From positions 5,722,001 through 5,786,000 of the forward strand of contig CP163498.1 of NCBI GenBank assembly GCA_041071465.1: a DNA stretch of 64,000 nt, written 5' to 3'. Below the pieces are notes generated by a model. The model did no database searches. It had not been told where the DNA came from and worked only from the letters and a program-made list of their open reading frames with translations. Below are positions 29,351 to 38,378 of the stretch, piece after piece; the first letter of the stretch is position 1, and every line of letters starts with the position of its first letter. This stretch comes from Pseudomonas putida (GTDB lineage Bacteria; Pseudomonadota; Gammaproteobacteria; Pseudomonadales; Pseudomonadaceae). A program made the translations under genes and the position numbers.

Positions 29351-30443
29351 TGAACTGTTCTCCGTAGGTGTTGAAGCCAATCACCCGTTGCTCGCGCAGG
29401 AACGCACCGACTGGCTCCAGGCCGTGCCGGGCCTCCAGTTCCAGGCGCCGCAGGAAGCAATCACAACCGATGGTCAGCAGCAACGGGCCGAGCCGCTGGT
29501 GCAAACCGTCGAATAGCTGGTGCAGGTTCGGCAACAACGGGCCTGGGGTCATGGCCGTCAGCACGATGCCGTTCTCCACCGCGCAGTAGAAGCTCAGGCT
29601 CAGGTCCGGGTGCACCTGCTGAATCGCCCGCACGTAGTACTGATCGTGAATGCGTACCGCCAGCGGGTGGGCGGCGAACACCCGGTGATCAAGTGCGGCC
29701 ACCGGCACGCCGATATGGCGGGCGTACTCCTCGGCAGCGGGCTCGGCATTCAGTTCGAAAACCCGGCGCTGAGCACTGTCGGCCCCGGTGACCACCAGTT
29801 TTTCCTGGCGCGGCAGAATGTGGTGCGTGGTGAACACTTCAAAGTCCAGCCAGGTGTTGACCAGCACCACCACCGCTGCGCCGTTGTGGAATGCTCCGGC
29901 GTAGTACACATGGGTGCGGTTCAGGTAGTTGTCATCACCGGCCGATCCACCGAAGTGCGGGATTTCCCCCAGTGCTGCGCTAAGGGCCGCGAGCACCATC
30001 TCCTCGCGGCTGGACAATCCATCGAGCAGGGTCAGGGCAAAGCTGTGGCCCTTGATGGGCGCCAGGGTATTGCTGCGGCAGGTGCCGACCAGGCGCTCGA
30101 CCATCTGCTGCGCATCAATCAGGCTGAAGCGCTCCATTTCATCGATCAACTCGGTGGCGATGGAAAAGTGCCGGTGATCGAAGCCCACCGCCGTCACGCA
30201 ATTACGGCCGTAGCCTTGCGGGGTGATTTCGCCGGCGCTGGTGCAACCGACCAGTCGAATACCGCCAAAATCCTGCTCCAACGCTTCGCCCAAGGCCTGC
30301 AAGTCGTATTCGGCGGAACAGAAGAACAACACGAAACCCAAGTGCGGGTGCAGCAACTGCCGCGCCAGGTCCTGAGCTGCCAGCCGTGCGTCGGTTGCCT
30401 GGGACATGGCGCTGACCACACCGTCGTTTTGGGCCTGCTGCAT
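29280..30443 (-). CDS. FIST-domain sensory protein
   Basis: A 387-residue protein with an N-terminal FIST domain (LVGCTSAGEITPQGYG, HFGGSAGDD) and a C-terminal FIST_C part (FYCAVENGIVLTAM, IGCDCFLRRLE). FIST domains are thought to bind small ligands such as amino acids and pass the signal to a partner. It has no output domain of its own and overlaps the start of pedS1, so it probably supplies the input for that soluble kinase. A ped-type motif lies 56 bases upstream. Confidence 0.87.
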   Translation of the reverse strand: MQQAQNDGVVSAMSQATDARLAAQDLARQLLHPHLGFVLFFCSAEYDLQALGEALEQDFGGIRLVGCTSAGEITPQGYGRNCVTAVGFDHRHFSIATELIDEMERFSLIDAQQMVERLVGTCRSNTLAPIKGHSFALTLLDGLSSREEMVLAALSAALGEIPHFGGSAGDDNYLNRTHVYYAGAFHNGAAVVVLVNTWLDFEVFTTHHILPRQEKLVVTGADSAQRRVFELNAEPAAEEYARHIGVPVAALDHRVFAAHPLAVRIHDQYYVRAIQQVHPDLSLSFYCAVENGIVLTAMTPGPLLPNLHQLFDGLHQRLGPLLLTIGCDCFLRRLELEARHGLEPVGAFLREQRVIGFNTYGEQFNGMHINQTFTGVAIARNRPPVGR

Positions 30444-30498
30444 CGTGGTCTCCGGCGCGGGGTGGCTGAGGGATCAGTGTACGAAGGTGGGTACGGGG

Positions 30499-30520
30499 GA
30501 CGAATGCTACTTGGGTAGCG
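30499..30520 (-). promoter_or_regulatory. ped-type motif upstream of the FIST gene
   Basis: The plus strand reads GACGAATGCTACTTGGGTAGCG, with GCTAC and GTAGC as inverted half-sites. It lies 56 bases before the FIST gene start. Confidence 0.5.
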
Positions 30521-30564
30521 GGTGGGCGGTTCCATGGGAGTACTGTTGTCAGCCTGTCATTGCA

Positions 30565-30583
30565 GGGGCCGCTTCGCGGCCCC
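30565..30583. terminator. hairpin after the porin gene
   Basis: The 8-base arms GGGGCCGC and GCGGCCCC flank a TTC loop, 7 bases beyond the porin stop on the minus strand. No clear T-run follows. Confidence 0.5.
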
Positions 30584-30589
30584 CACCAC

Positions 30590-31774
30590 TCACCAGGTCA
30601 GCACCGCGCCCACCGCAAAGGTATCGGTGTCTTCGTTCTGGGCACTGGTGTCATGCCCGTCAATGGAGAACTGGTTGTACTCGGCCACCAGTTTGAGGTT
30701 GTCGTTGATGTCGTGGAACAACGCCACGCCGCGGGTTTCGTAGTCTGCCCCGCTGCCCACCGCGCCATTGCCATCGTCCTTGGTCTTGCCATAGGACAGC
30801 GCCACGCGGTTCTTGCCGAACTTGTACGAGCCCTGCAGCAGGTAGCCGTCACTGTCGACATTGCGCAACACCGGTTCGCCAGCATTGTTGGTGAAGAATG
30901 GGTTGATGCCCTTGGCCTGGAACCCAGAGCCGGTCAGCGACCAGCCGCCCATTTTCGCCTGCACCCCGTACCCCACCCCTTTGGAGGTGATCGTCTCTAC
31001 TGTCGAGTCCGTGTTGTCAGAGGTCTGGTAACTGCCGTTGACCCAGCTGTAGATCTGCGCGCCACCCAGGTCGAACTGGTAGGTGATCTCGCTCTCGGTG
31101 CGGGGGTTTTCCTGGTAGGCCTTGCCGGTGGGGCTGCTGTCGTTGGTGTCCACCGGGTCCATGATGCCCACCGCCACCCGCAGGCCGTCCATCACCGGGG
31201 TGCGGTAGGTGATCTGCGAGGTGGGGAACGGGTACGGGTAGCCGCTGCCGATGTTGCCGAACGAAACCCCGCCGCCATCCACCAGCCCCAGCGTGTCGCT
31301 GACCTGGCCATAACCGGCCAGCAGTTCGTCGAGCAGGATGTTGGAACGAGCGAACAGCCCGAAGTCCTTGCCGATCAGCACCTCGCCCCATTCGGGGTTG
31401 GCCACCGTGCCGTAGAACTGACGCACGTCGATGGCGGTGTCGGTGCCGTTGGTTTCACTGTCGTTGATGGTTACCCAGAACGAGGCACGCGCACCGAGCT
31501 TGAGGTCATCCACCTGCTTGCCCATGTTGAAGCCCAGGTAGTTGGGCAAGAAACCCATTTTCACCCGCGATTGGCGGCGGTCGAACTGTTCGCCCTCACG
31601 GTCGACCTTGCTGTTGACGTAGAAGGCGTTGATATAGCCATCGGTGGAAAACGTCGTCTGGTCCTTGTCGTACAGCATGATCTCGGCCTCGGCGACACCG
31701 CTCAGGCCCAGGGCAGAAACACTGGCAATGGCGGCGGCGAGGAAACGAGGCGGCAGGTGCTTATTGTTGTGCAT
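30590..31774 (-). CDS. outer-membrane porin of the ped cluster
   Basis: A 394-residue porin with a signal peptide ending at AEA, alternating amphipathic strands and a C-terminal Trp (AVLTW) for BAM recognition. The start ATG 31774 follows GGAG; TTG 31786 is less likely. Codons 2-5 contain AACAATAA (complement of 31761-31768), a Hfq/Crc-type motif directly at the translation start. A ped-type element lies 61 bases upstream, so the porin probably admits alcohol substrates and is induced with the pathway. The substrate is inferred from context only. Confidence 0.85.
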   Translation of the reverse strand: MHNNKHLPPRFLAAAIASVSALGLSGVAEAEIMLYDKDQTTFSTDGYINAFYVNSKVDREGEQFDRRQSRVKMGFLPNYLGFNMGKQVDDLKLGARASFWVTINDSETNGTDTAIDVRQFYGTVANPEWGEVLIGKDFGLFARSNILLDELLAGYGQVSDTLGLVDGGGVSFGNIGSGYPYPFPTSQITYRTPVMDGLRVAVGIMDPVDTNDSSPTGKAYQENPRTESEITYQFDLGGAQIYSWVNGSYQTSDNTDSTVETITSKGVGYGVQAKMGGWSLTGSGFQAKGINPFFTNNAGEPVLRNVDSDGYLLQGSYKFGKNRVALSYGKTKDDGNGAVGSGADYETRGVALFHDINDNLKLVAEYNQFSIDGHDTSAQNEDTDTFAVGAVLTW

Positions 31775-31834
31775 GGCGCGCTCCAAACGGGGACTGGATG
31801 TCGGAGGCGATTATCAGAAGTGGGCAAATTGCCA

Positions 31835-31853
31835 GATACGCTGCTTTGGCGCG
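31835..31853 (-). promoter_or_regulatory. ped-type motif upstream of the porin
   Basis: The plus strand reads GATACGCTGCTTTGGCGCG. It shares the GCTGCTTTGG core with the pedF-side element and is a weaker match elsewhere. Confidence 0.35.
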
Positions 31854-31981
31854 ATTGGGTGGGTGCTTTGGAGCGGCGGGTATGGCGTGATGATTCGGAC
31901 CCAGTACCTGCCTGGGCCGGGGCGCAAGACTTAGGGTGTACACATCAGTAGCAGGCGGGTATCAATACGCCTGAACGAACT

Positions 31982-32002
31982 GGGGGCCGCCTTGCGGCCC
32001 CC
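31982..32002. terminator. hairpin after the HAD-like gene
   Basis: The 9-base arms GGGGGCCGC and GCGGCCCCC flank a CTT loop, 13 bases beyond the stop of the HAD-like gene on the minus strand. Confidence 0.55.
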
Positions 32003-32015
32003 TTATCGCGTTACT

Positions 32016-32615
32016 TCAGGAAGCCAGCGCCTGCGAGCGTTGGCGCACGGGCATCTCATAACGGTGCGGTTGTTGCCAGGCCAGCCGCGCCTGCACATCG
32101 GCCGCCGCGTCTATCACCTTCTGCGCCCAGTTTTCATCCTTCGGGCACACCACCACCACGCGAAAACCGTGGTCGACGCCCTCCAGCCGCACACCTTCGG
32201 AATCATCGACATGCAGGTCGATGTCGAACGCCGATGGCAGCTTGGACGGCGAATTTTCCAGGCCTTTCTGCGCCAGGATGTGCTGGTGCCGGTCACTGTT
32301 GACCACGCCATCGACATGGATGCCGTACAGCATCAACCAGCGGCGGATGTAAGCCGGGGTGCGCCCCGACGAGGTGTAGATCCAGATGCTGCAGCCTTGG
32401 CGGCGCAGATCGCGAATCAGCGAACGGGTGCCGCTGCGCAGGGGCTCGCCGAGCCAGCGGTGGACGAAGGTTGGCAGCTTGCTGTCTTCGGCGGCGGCGT
32501 GCTCGGGCAGGCAGGCGAGCGTGTCGTCGATATCGAACGAAATGCGCACCTGGCCACGCTTGAGCTTGCGTTCGATGGCTTGGCGCCCGCGTGCGAACAT
32601 GGATGACCGTTGCAT
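32016..32615 (-). CDS. HAD-superfamily hydrolase-like protein
   Basis: A 199-residue protein with HAD motif I (ISFDIDDTLA, nucleophile and acid Asp pair), motif II (IYTSSGRT) and the motif IV acidic region (LHVDDSEGV), so a phosphatase-type fold is secure. The substrate is unknown. Its ATG overlaps the stop of the upstream Fic-like gene (TGATG), which makes a two-gene operon. A HAD enzyme paired with a Fic-like protein could reverse or process a modification, but this is speculation. Confidence 0.8.
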   Translation of the reverse strand: MQRSSMFARGRQAIERKLKRGQVRISFDIDDTLACLPEHAAAEDSKLPTFVHRWLGEPLRSGTRSLIRDLRRQGCSIWIYTSSGRTPAYIRRWLMLYGIHVDGVVNSDRHQHILAQKGLENSPSKLPSAFDIDLHVDDSEGVRLEGVDHGFRVVVVCPKDENWAQKVIDAAADVQARLAWQQPHRYEMPVRQRSQALAS

Positions 32616-33313
32616 CAGCGGCGCCCCTCACAGGCGGGCACGGGTGTGCCGCTCAGGAAGAACTTGCCGGGCTCAGGCGCCTTCGCTTCAAGGAAAGCGG
32701 CGTACTTTTTCTTGATCTTGGGGAGTTCGTACAAAGCCTTGACACCGTGTTTAGCGGAGTTGCGTATGACCGAGGACGGGTTGAAGTAACCCTCGGCGTT
32801 ATCCAGCGACAGCACGAATGGCGGCAGCCCGGCACGCATCAGCAAGTAGCTGACGATGAGCGAACCGGTGCGGTTGTTGCCTTCGATGAACAGCTGCGGT
32901 TTGCTGAGGATACGTACATACACACCGGCTGCCCGCTTCCAGATCGAATCGCTGCGGTACGAGCAGTACCAGTTGTACAAATCCTTGATGCCACCTTCCA
33001 CGTTGTTGAAAAAGTGCGCCTCGGTTGCGGCAAGGTGCGGGGCGAACTCCAGGCGGCGGGCCGGGTCGCTGCCGCACAGCACGGTGGCATTGATTTCCAG
33101 CATCAGGTTCAGCTGTTGCAGGTCGAAAAGGTCGATACCGCGAGCGACATAGTCGTCAATCAGGGCATAGCCTTCAAGCACATTCAGCAGCACCTCGTCG
33201 GTGAACGGGTCGCGCGGTTCGGTGAAATGCTGGCTGAGTTCTGCAAAGCGGCCCTGCACCTCGCGCAGTGCGCGCTCTACCGCTGACAGATCAAGACGAC
33301 GCATCGCTCGCAT
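32615..33313 (-). CDS. Fic/Doc-like protein with altered active site
   Basis: A 232-residue Fic-fold protein. The core QLFIEGNNRTG aligns with HxFx(D/E)GN(K/G)R, but Gln stands in place of the catalytic His. This would block normal AMP transfer; a different activity or a purely binding role is possible. Upstream helices resemble Fic domains (EAHFFNNVEGGIKDLY). The start ATG 33313 follows AGGA at 6 bases. It is coupled to the HAD-like gene. Both lie between the ped and pst regions. Confidence 0.75.
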   Translation of the reverse strand: MRAMRRLDLSAVERALREVQGRFAELSQHFTEPRDPFTDEVLLNVLEGYALIDDYVARGIDLFDLQQLNLMLEINATVLCGSDPARRLEFAPHLAATEAHFFNNVEGGIKDLYNWYCSYRSDSIWKRAAGVYVRILSKPQLFIEGNNRTGSLIVSYLLMRAGLPPFVLSLDNAEGYFNPSSVIRNSAKHGVKALYELPKIKKKYAAFLEAKAPEPGKFFLSGTPVPACEGRR

Positions 33314-33407
33314 TGGAAATCCTGGGTAACACTTTAACGGAAGGTAACGCGGCCAGGTGTTGCAACCTCCCTGGCTGCGACACCCGGCCACCTTGGGCAT
33401 GCATGGC

Positions 33408-34229
33408 TCAGCTGAATTTGCCGCTGATGTAGTCGCTGGTCAGTTGTTCGCGCGGGTTCTGGAAAATCTGCGCGGTAGGGCCCATCTCGACCAGGTAGCC
33501 GGTGCGCGTGCCCTGGGAGATATCGACCGAGAAGAACGCCGTGGTGTCGGCCACACGAATCGCCTGCTGCATGTTGTGGGTCACCAGCGCGATGGTGTAG
33601 TCCTTCTTCAGCTCGACCATCAGCTCTTCCACCCGGCGGGTAGCGATCGGGTCGAGCGCCGAGCACGGCTCGTCCAGCAACAGCACTTCTGGCTCGGTGG
33701 CAATGGCACGGGCAATGCACAGGCGCTGTTGCTGGCCACCGGACAGCGACAGGCCGCTGACCTTGAGCTTGTCCTTCACTTCGTCCCACAGCGCGGCGCC
33801 TTGCAAGGCGTGCTTCACGCGATCACCCAAGTCGCCTTTGTAGCGGTTCAGGCGCAGGCCGAAGGCGACGTTGTCGAAGATGCTCATCGAGAACGGGTTG
33901 GGCTGCTGGAACACCATGCCGATGTAGCGGCGTACCACCACCGGGTCAACGCCCTTGCCATAAACGTCCTGGCCCAGGAAGTGCACATGGCCTTCGAAGC
34001 GGAAGCCCTTCACCAGGTCGTTCATGCGGTTCAGGCTACGCAGCACGGTACTCTTGCCGCAGCCCGACGGCCCGATGAAGCCGGTGATCTCGTTCTTGCG
34101 GATCGGTACATGGCTGTCACGCACGGCCATGAAATTGCCGTAGAAAATCTTGTCCAGCTTGCAGTCCATGACGATCGGGGTAGCTTCACTGACCATGGGA
34201 GCGGCTCTTTGCGCAGTGGATACGTTCAA
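33408..34229 (-). CDS. pstB: PstB, phosphate ABC transporter ATPase
   Basis: A 273-residue ATPase: Walker [10 protein letters not shown], signature [10 protein letters not shown], Walker [13 protein letters not shown] and H-loop VTHNM. It powers high-affinity phosphate import and, with PhoU elsewhere, signals to PhoR. The start is uncertain: TTG 34229 has AAGGGAG at good distance and clears pstA by 17 bases, while ATG 34196 is a shorter option. It is the last gene of pstS-pstC-pstA-pstB. Confidence 0.93.
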   Translation of the reverse strand: MNVSTAQRAAPMVSEATPIVMDCKLDKIFYGNFMAVRDSHVPIRKNEITGFIGPSGCGKSTVLRSLNRMNDLVKGFRFEGHVHFLGQDVYGKGVDPVVVRRYIGMVFQQPNPFSMSIFDNVAFGLRLNRYKGDLGDRVKHALQGAALWDEVKDKLKVSGLSLSGGQQQRLCIARAIATEPEVLLLDEPCSALDPIATRRVEELMVELKKDYTIALVTHNMQQAIRVADTTAFFSVDISQGTRTGYLVEMGPTAQIFQNPREQLTSDYISGKFS

Positions 34230-34246
34230 GTTGGATGCTCCCTTTC

Positions 34247-35139
34247 TCAATACTTGGGCTTGCCGAAGACTCGGCTCAGAATGTTGATGACCAGCACGAT
34301 CATTACCAGCACCAGCGAGGCCGCCCAGGCGAGCTCGAGCTGGTTGTCGAACGGCATGCCGGAGAAGTTGTAGATCAGCACGGCGAGCGAGGCCGTAGGG
34401 TTCATGACCGCCAGGCTACCGTCGTGGTAGATCCAGTAGTTACTGAACAGTGCGGTGAACAGCAGTGGCGCGGTTTCACCAGCGGCGCGGGCCACGGCCA
34501 GCATCACGCCGGTGAGGATGGCCGGCAGGCCGGTGGGAAAACAATCTTCCAGATCACCTGGGCGCGGGTGCAGCCCATGCCGTAGGCAGCGTCCTTCATG
34601 ATCTTGGGCACCATCTTCATCGACTCTTCGGCGGTCAGCACCACGATCGGCAGCATCAGCACCGCCAGGGCCACACCGCCTGCCGGTGCCGAGTAGGTAC
34701 CGGTGGTCATCACCACCAGGGCGTAGGCAAACACGCCGGCCAGGATCGACGGCAGGCCGGTAAGCATCTTGGCGGCAAAGCGCGCGGCGTTGGCCAGCTT
34801 GCTGTCCGGGCCTAGCTCGGCCAGGAACACCGCGGCCAGGATACCGACCGGTACCGCGATGGCGGCGGCAATACCGACCATGACGAACGTGCCGGCCATG
34901 GCGTTGCCAAAACCGCCACCCATCTCGAAGCCGGTGGGCGGCAACTCGGTGAACACTTCCAGGTTAAGGCGTGCACCACCACGAGTGATCAGCATGTACA
35001 GCACGGAAATCAGCGGCACGCTGGCCACCAGCGCCGCCAGCCAGGCCAGGGTGGTCAATACCAGGCTGCGCAGGGCACGGCCTTCCAGCTTGCGCTGCAG
35101 GCTGGGCAACGCGGCCACAGGGGTCGTCAGGTCAGTCAT
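34247..35139 (-). CDS. pstA: PstA, phosphate permease subunit (apparent frameshift)
   Basis: The gene is intact apart from one missing base at 34536-34538 (run of C on the coding strand). Adding one C joins WKIVFP to [23 protein letters not shown], the family's EAA-loop region, and gives 297 residues with about six membrane segments. A break in a gene needed for phosphate uptake, with both halves fully conserved, points to a sequencing error. ATG 35139 overlaps the pstC stop by ATGA. Confidence 0.9.
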
Positions 35140-36104
35140 TGTTTGTTACCCCGCTGGGCGTAGAGCATGATCATCGAGCCGAGCACGTTCACCAGCAGCG
35201 TGATGAACATCAGCACCAGTGCCGCGTACATCAGCACTTCGACCTCGTTGGGGCCGGCCTCCGGGAAGTTCAGCGCCAACAGCGCCGCCAGGGTATTGGC
35301 CGGGGCGAACAAGGAAAGGGAAATGGTGTTGGCGTTGCCGACCAGCATGGCCAGCGCCATGGTTTCACCCAGCGCACGGCCCAGGCCCAGCACCAGCGAT
35401 CCGAAGATGCCGGTAGCGGCCGATGGCACCATCACCTTGAGGATGGCTTCCCAATGGGTAGTCCCCATGCCATAGGCAGCCTGCTTGGTTTTCATCGGCA
35501 CGCTGGTCAGCGCATCCTGGGAAACCGCAGCGATGGTCGGCAGGATCATGATCGCCAGTACCAGCGCCGCTGGCAGCAGGCCGGGGCCACTGAGGGAGGT
35601 ACCGAAAAACGGGATCCAGCCCAGCTCGCTGTTCAACCAGGCGGTCAGCGGGCGAATTGCCGGGATGACCACATAGATGCCCCACAGGCCATAGACCACG
35701 CTGGGGATGGCGGCGAGCAGCTCGACGATGGTGCGAAACACCGCGGCGAGCTTGGCCGGAAGAAAATCCTGGGTAAGGAAAATGGCCATGCTGACGCCGA
35801 AGAAACCGGCGATCAACAGGGCGATCAAGGCGCTGTAAAGCGTACCCCAGATCGCTGGCAGAATACCGTACTTGCCTTGGTTGACGTCCCAGACGCTGCC
35901 AAACAGCACGTCAAAGCCGTGCTTTTCGATGCCAGGCAGTGCCTTGCGGCCCACTTCGTAGACCAGCGCGAAGACCAGCGCCAGCACCAGCACCACACCA
36001 ATGCGCGCAAGCGCACGGAAGGTGCGATCGACCAGGAAGTCTTTCGCAGACGGTGGCTGGCACGCGGAGTCTGGGTTATCCGGTATGGCAAAGGGTGTGT
36101 TCAT
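35136..36104 (-). CDS. pstC: PstC, phosphate permease subunit
   Basis: A 322-residue membrane protein with six predicted segments and the binding-protein-dependent permease motif (ALTSVPMKTKQAAYGMG; GRALGETMALAMLVGN). It pairs with PstA. The start ATG 36104 with GGAA upstream is preferred to TTG 36122. It lies 70 bases after pstS and overlaps pstA. Confidence 0.93.
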   Translation of the reverse strand: MNTPFAIPDNPDSACQPPSAKDFLVDRTFRALARIGVVLVLALVFALVYEVGRKALPGIEKHGFDVLFGSVWDVNQGKYGILPAIWGTLYSALIALLIAGFFGVSMAIFLTQDFLPAKLAAVFRTIVELLAAIPSVVYGLWGIYVVIPAIRPLTAWLNSELGWIPFFGTSLSGPGLLPAALVLAIMILPTIAAVSQDALTSVPMKTKQAAYGMGTTHWEAILKVMVPSAATGIFGSLVLGLGRALGETMALAMLVGNANTISLSLFAPANTLAALLALNFPEAGPNEVEVLMYAALVLMFITLLVNVLGSMIMLYAQRGNKQ

Positions 36105-36174
36105 TGGCGAGTTCCGGGACAAGGGACAAACACCCCCGGCATGGCGTCATGCCAATACCGGGAGCGCCTGGGTA

Positions 36175-37206
36175 TTACTGGATGTTGGCGGACGCTTTAC
36201 GCACCTGGTCGACGACCGAAGCAGGCAGCGGGATGTAACCCATCGAGTCGGCGATGGTCTGGCCTTTGGTCAGGCTGTACTCGACCATTTCACGCATGGC
36301 CTTGGCCTTTTCCGGGTTGCCGTTGTCCTTGCGGAAGATCATCCAGGTGTAGGAAGTGATCGGGTAGGACTTGGCGCCATCCGGGTCCGGCAGCCAAGCC
36401 ACCAGGTTTTCCGGCATGTTCACCGCAGCCAGTGCTTCGGCACCGCTCTCGGCATTCGGCACGACGTATTGGCCAGCCTTGTTCTGCAGCACGGCGAAGT
36501 CGACCTTGGCCAGCTTGGCGAAGCCGTACTCGATGTAGCCGATGGCACCTGGGGTCTGGCGGACGGTGGCGGTTACGCCATCGTTTTTCGGCGACTTGAT
36601 GAACTTGTCGGTGGCCGGCCAGTTGACGGTGTTGCCTTCACCCAACCCTTGCTTGAAGTCAGCGTTGATGGCCGACAGGTGCTTGGTGAAGACCGCAGTG
36701 GTACCGCTGGAGTCGGCACGCACGACCACGGTAATCGGGGTGGCAGGCAGTTTCAGCTCAGGGTTGGCCGCGGCGATTTGCGGGTCGTTCCACTGGGTGA
36801 TCTTGCCGAGGAAAATGTTGGAATACACATCGCGCGGCAGCTTCAGCCCTTTCGGGTTGCCCGGCAGGTTGTAAGCCAGGACGATTTCACCGGCGGTCAT
36901 TGGCAGCAACTGCACGCCTTCGCCAACCTTGGCAATGTCTGCTTCGCTCATGGCCGAGTCGCTGGCGGCGAAGTCGACGGTTTTGTTCAGGAAGTCCTGA
37001 ACACCCGCCCCGCTCCCTTTGGACTGGTAGTCAACGGTGACGCCAGCGGTGTTCTTGCTGAAGTCCTTGAACCAGGTCAGGTAGATCGGTGCAGGGAAGC
37101 TGGCGCCGGAACCAGTCAGGCGGACGTTTTCTGCAGCAAAGGCTGCCGAAGTGGCGCAAAGGGAAACCGCAACGGCGAGTGCAGCAGACTTCATCAGGCG
37201 TTTCAT
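36175..37206 (-). CDS. pstS: PstS, periplasmic phosphate-binding protein
   Basis: A 343-residue binding protein. The signal peptide ends AAFA|AEN and is followed by LTGSGASFPAPIY, SKGSGAG, ASDSAMS and RADSSGTT, the residues that cage phosphate. The start ATG 37206 lies behind GGAG. It is the first gene of the operon, controlled by a Pho box about 46 bases upstream. This arrangement matches the second pst operon of P. putida (without phoU). Confidence 0.95.
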   Translation of the reverse strand: MKRLMKSAALAVAVSLCATSAAFAAENVRLTGSGASFPAPIYLTWFKDFSKNTAGVTVDYQSKGSGAGVQDFLNKTVDFAASDSAMSEADIAKVGEGVQLLPMTAGEIVLAYNLPGNPKGLKLPRDVYSNIFLGKITQWNDPQIAAANPELKLPATPITVVVRADSSGTTAVFTKHLSAINADFKQGLGEGNTVNWPATDKFIKSPKNDGVTATVRQTPGAIGYIEYGFAKLAKVDFAVLQNKAGQYVVPNAESGAEALAAVNMPENLVAWLPDPDGAKSYPITSYTWMIFRKDNGNPEKAKAMREMVEYSLTKGQTIADSMGYIPLPASVVDQVRKASANIQ

Positions 37207-37251
37207 CAAAAAGTGCTCCGTGTGATGGCCGGCACACTTTGCATCAGCTGT

Positions 37252-37269
37252 GTTACAGCTTTGTGACTG
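37252..37269 (-). promoter_or_regulatory. Pho box upstream of pstS
   Basis: On the minus strand CAGTCAC-AAAG-CTGTAAC is a 7-4-7 direct repeat close to the PhoB consensus CTGTCAT-N4-CTGTCAT. The distance to the pstS start (46 bases) is suitable for PhoB activation under phosphate limitation. Confidence 0.65.
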
Positions 37270-37387
37270 TTGAATGGCATCCGCGTGTTAGAGCGCTTTA
37301 CCTGTGCCATGACGGCAACTTGATGTCATGCCTTGGTAACCGAAGCGGACTATCACTTGGCCATTTCCGCTAACGAGAGCCTTTGCC

Positions 37388-38305
37388 ATGACCGCCACAG
37401 AACACGCCTTGATGCGGCGCATCCACCGCGAACTGCTTGACCACAGCGATGAAGAACTGGAGCTGGAACTGGCCGAAGGCGGCCATGACCTGAATGCGCT
37501 GTTTGATGAACATGTCGAGGATGGCAGCGAAAAAGCCGCACGCAGGACTTACTTTCGCGAGCTGTTCCGCCTGCAAGGGGAATTGGTAAAGCTGCAAAGC
37601 TGGGTGGTCAAGACCGGCCACAAGGTGGTAATCCTGTTCGAGGGCCGTGACGCGGCTGGCAAAGGTGGCGTGATCAAGCGCATCACCCAGCGCCTCAACC
37701 CCCGTGTCTGTCGGGTGGCCGCCCTGCCCGCCCCCAATGATCGCGAACGCACGCAATGGTACTTCCAGCGTTATGTTCCGCATTTGCCGGCGGCAGGCGA
37801 AATCGTGCTGTTCGACCGCAGCTGGTACAACCGTGCCGGCGTGGAAAAGGTCATGGGCTTTTGCAACGACGACCAGTACGAGGAGTTTTTCCGCACGGTA
37901 CCGGAGTTCGAACGCATGCTCGCCCGCTCAGGCATCCAGCTGATCAAGTACTGGTTTTCCATTTCCGACCAGGAACAACACCTGCGCTTTCTCAGCCGCC
38001 TGCACGACCCGCTCAAGCAATGGAAGCTCAGCCCCATGGACCTGGAGTCACGCCGGCGCTGGGAGGCCTACACCAAGGCCAAGGAAATCATGCTCGAACG
38101 CACCCACATCGCCGAGGCACCCTGGTGGGTGGTACAGGCCGACGACAAGAAAAAAGCCCGGCTCAACTGCATCCACCACCTGCTGGGGCAAATGCCTTAT
38201 GAAGAAGTGGAGGTGCCGATGATCGAGCTGCCGCAACGGGTCAGGAAGGAGGACTACATTCGCAACCCGACGCCGATGGATATCATCGTGCCGCAGATTT
38301 ATTGA
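37388..38305 (+). CDS. ppk2: polyphosphate kinase 2 (PPK2 family)
   Basis: A 305-residue PPK2: Walker A-like EGRDAAGKGG (about residues 86-95), lid segment NDRERTQWYFQRYVPHLP (cited part), and the Walker B-like VLFDRSWYNRAGVEKVMGF. PPK2 enzymes use polyphosphate to phosphorylate nucleoside mono- or diphosphates. It is transcribed away from pstS; the shared 181-base gap holds the Pho box, so joint phosphate control is plausible. Confidence 0.92.
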   Translation: MTATEHALMRRIHRELLDHSDEELELELAEGGHDLNALFDEHVEDGSEKAARRTYFRELFRLQGELVKLQSWVVKTGHKVVILFEGRDAAGKGGVIKRITQRLNPRVCRVAALPAPNDRERTQWYFQRYVPHLPAAGEIVLFDRSWYNRAGVEKVMGFCNDDQYEEFFRTVPEFERMLARSGIQLIKYWFSISDQEQHLRFLSRLHDPLKQWKLSPMDLESRRRWEAYTKAKEIMLERTHIAEAPWWVVQADDKKKARLNCIHHLLGQMPYEEVEVPMIELPQRVRKEDYIRNPTPMDIIVPQIY

Positions 38306-38327
38306 CGCCTGTCAGCCCAACGCATTG

Positions 38328-38344
38328 GGGCCGCCTGGCGGCCC
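38328..38344 (+). terminator. intrinsic terminator after ppk2
   Basis: The arms GGGCCGC and GCGGCCC flank a CTG loop and are followed by TTGGTTTTC, a T-rich tract, 23 bases after the stop. Confidence 0.65.
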
Positions 38345-38378
38345 TTGGTTTTCTGCATGTATCAATGTTGCACTGGGC

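Noticed and set aside
34504..34700. pstA as a true pseudogene
   Set aside because: Both halves are fully conserved around a single missing base in a C run, and similar breaks occur in seven other places, so a read error is more likely.
37300..37345. Second Pho box on the ppk2 side
   Set aside because: TTGATGTCATG resembles a half-site, but a second half-site at 11-base spacing is not convincing.
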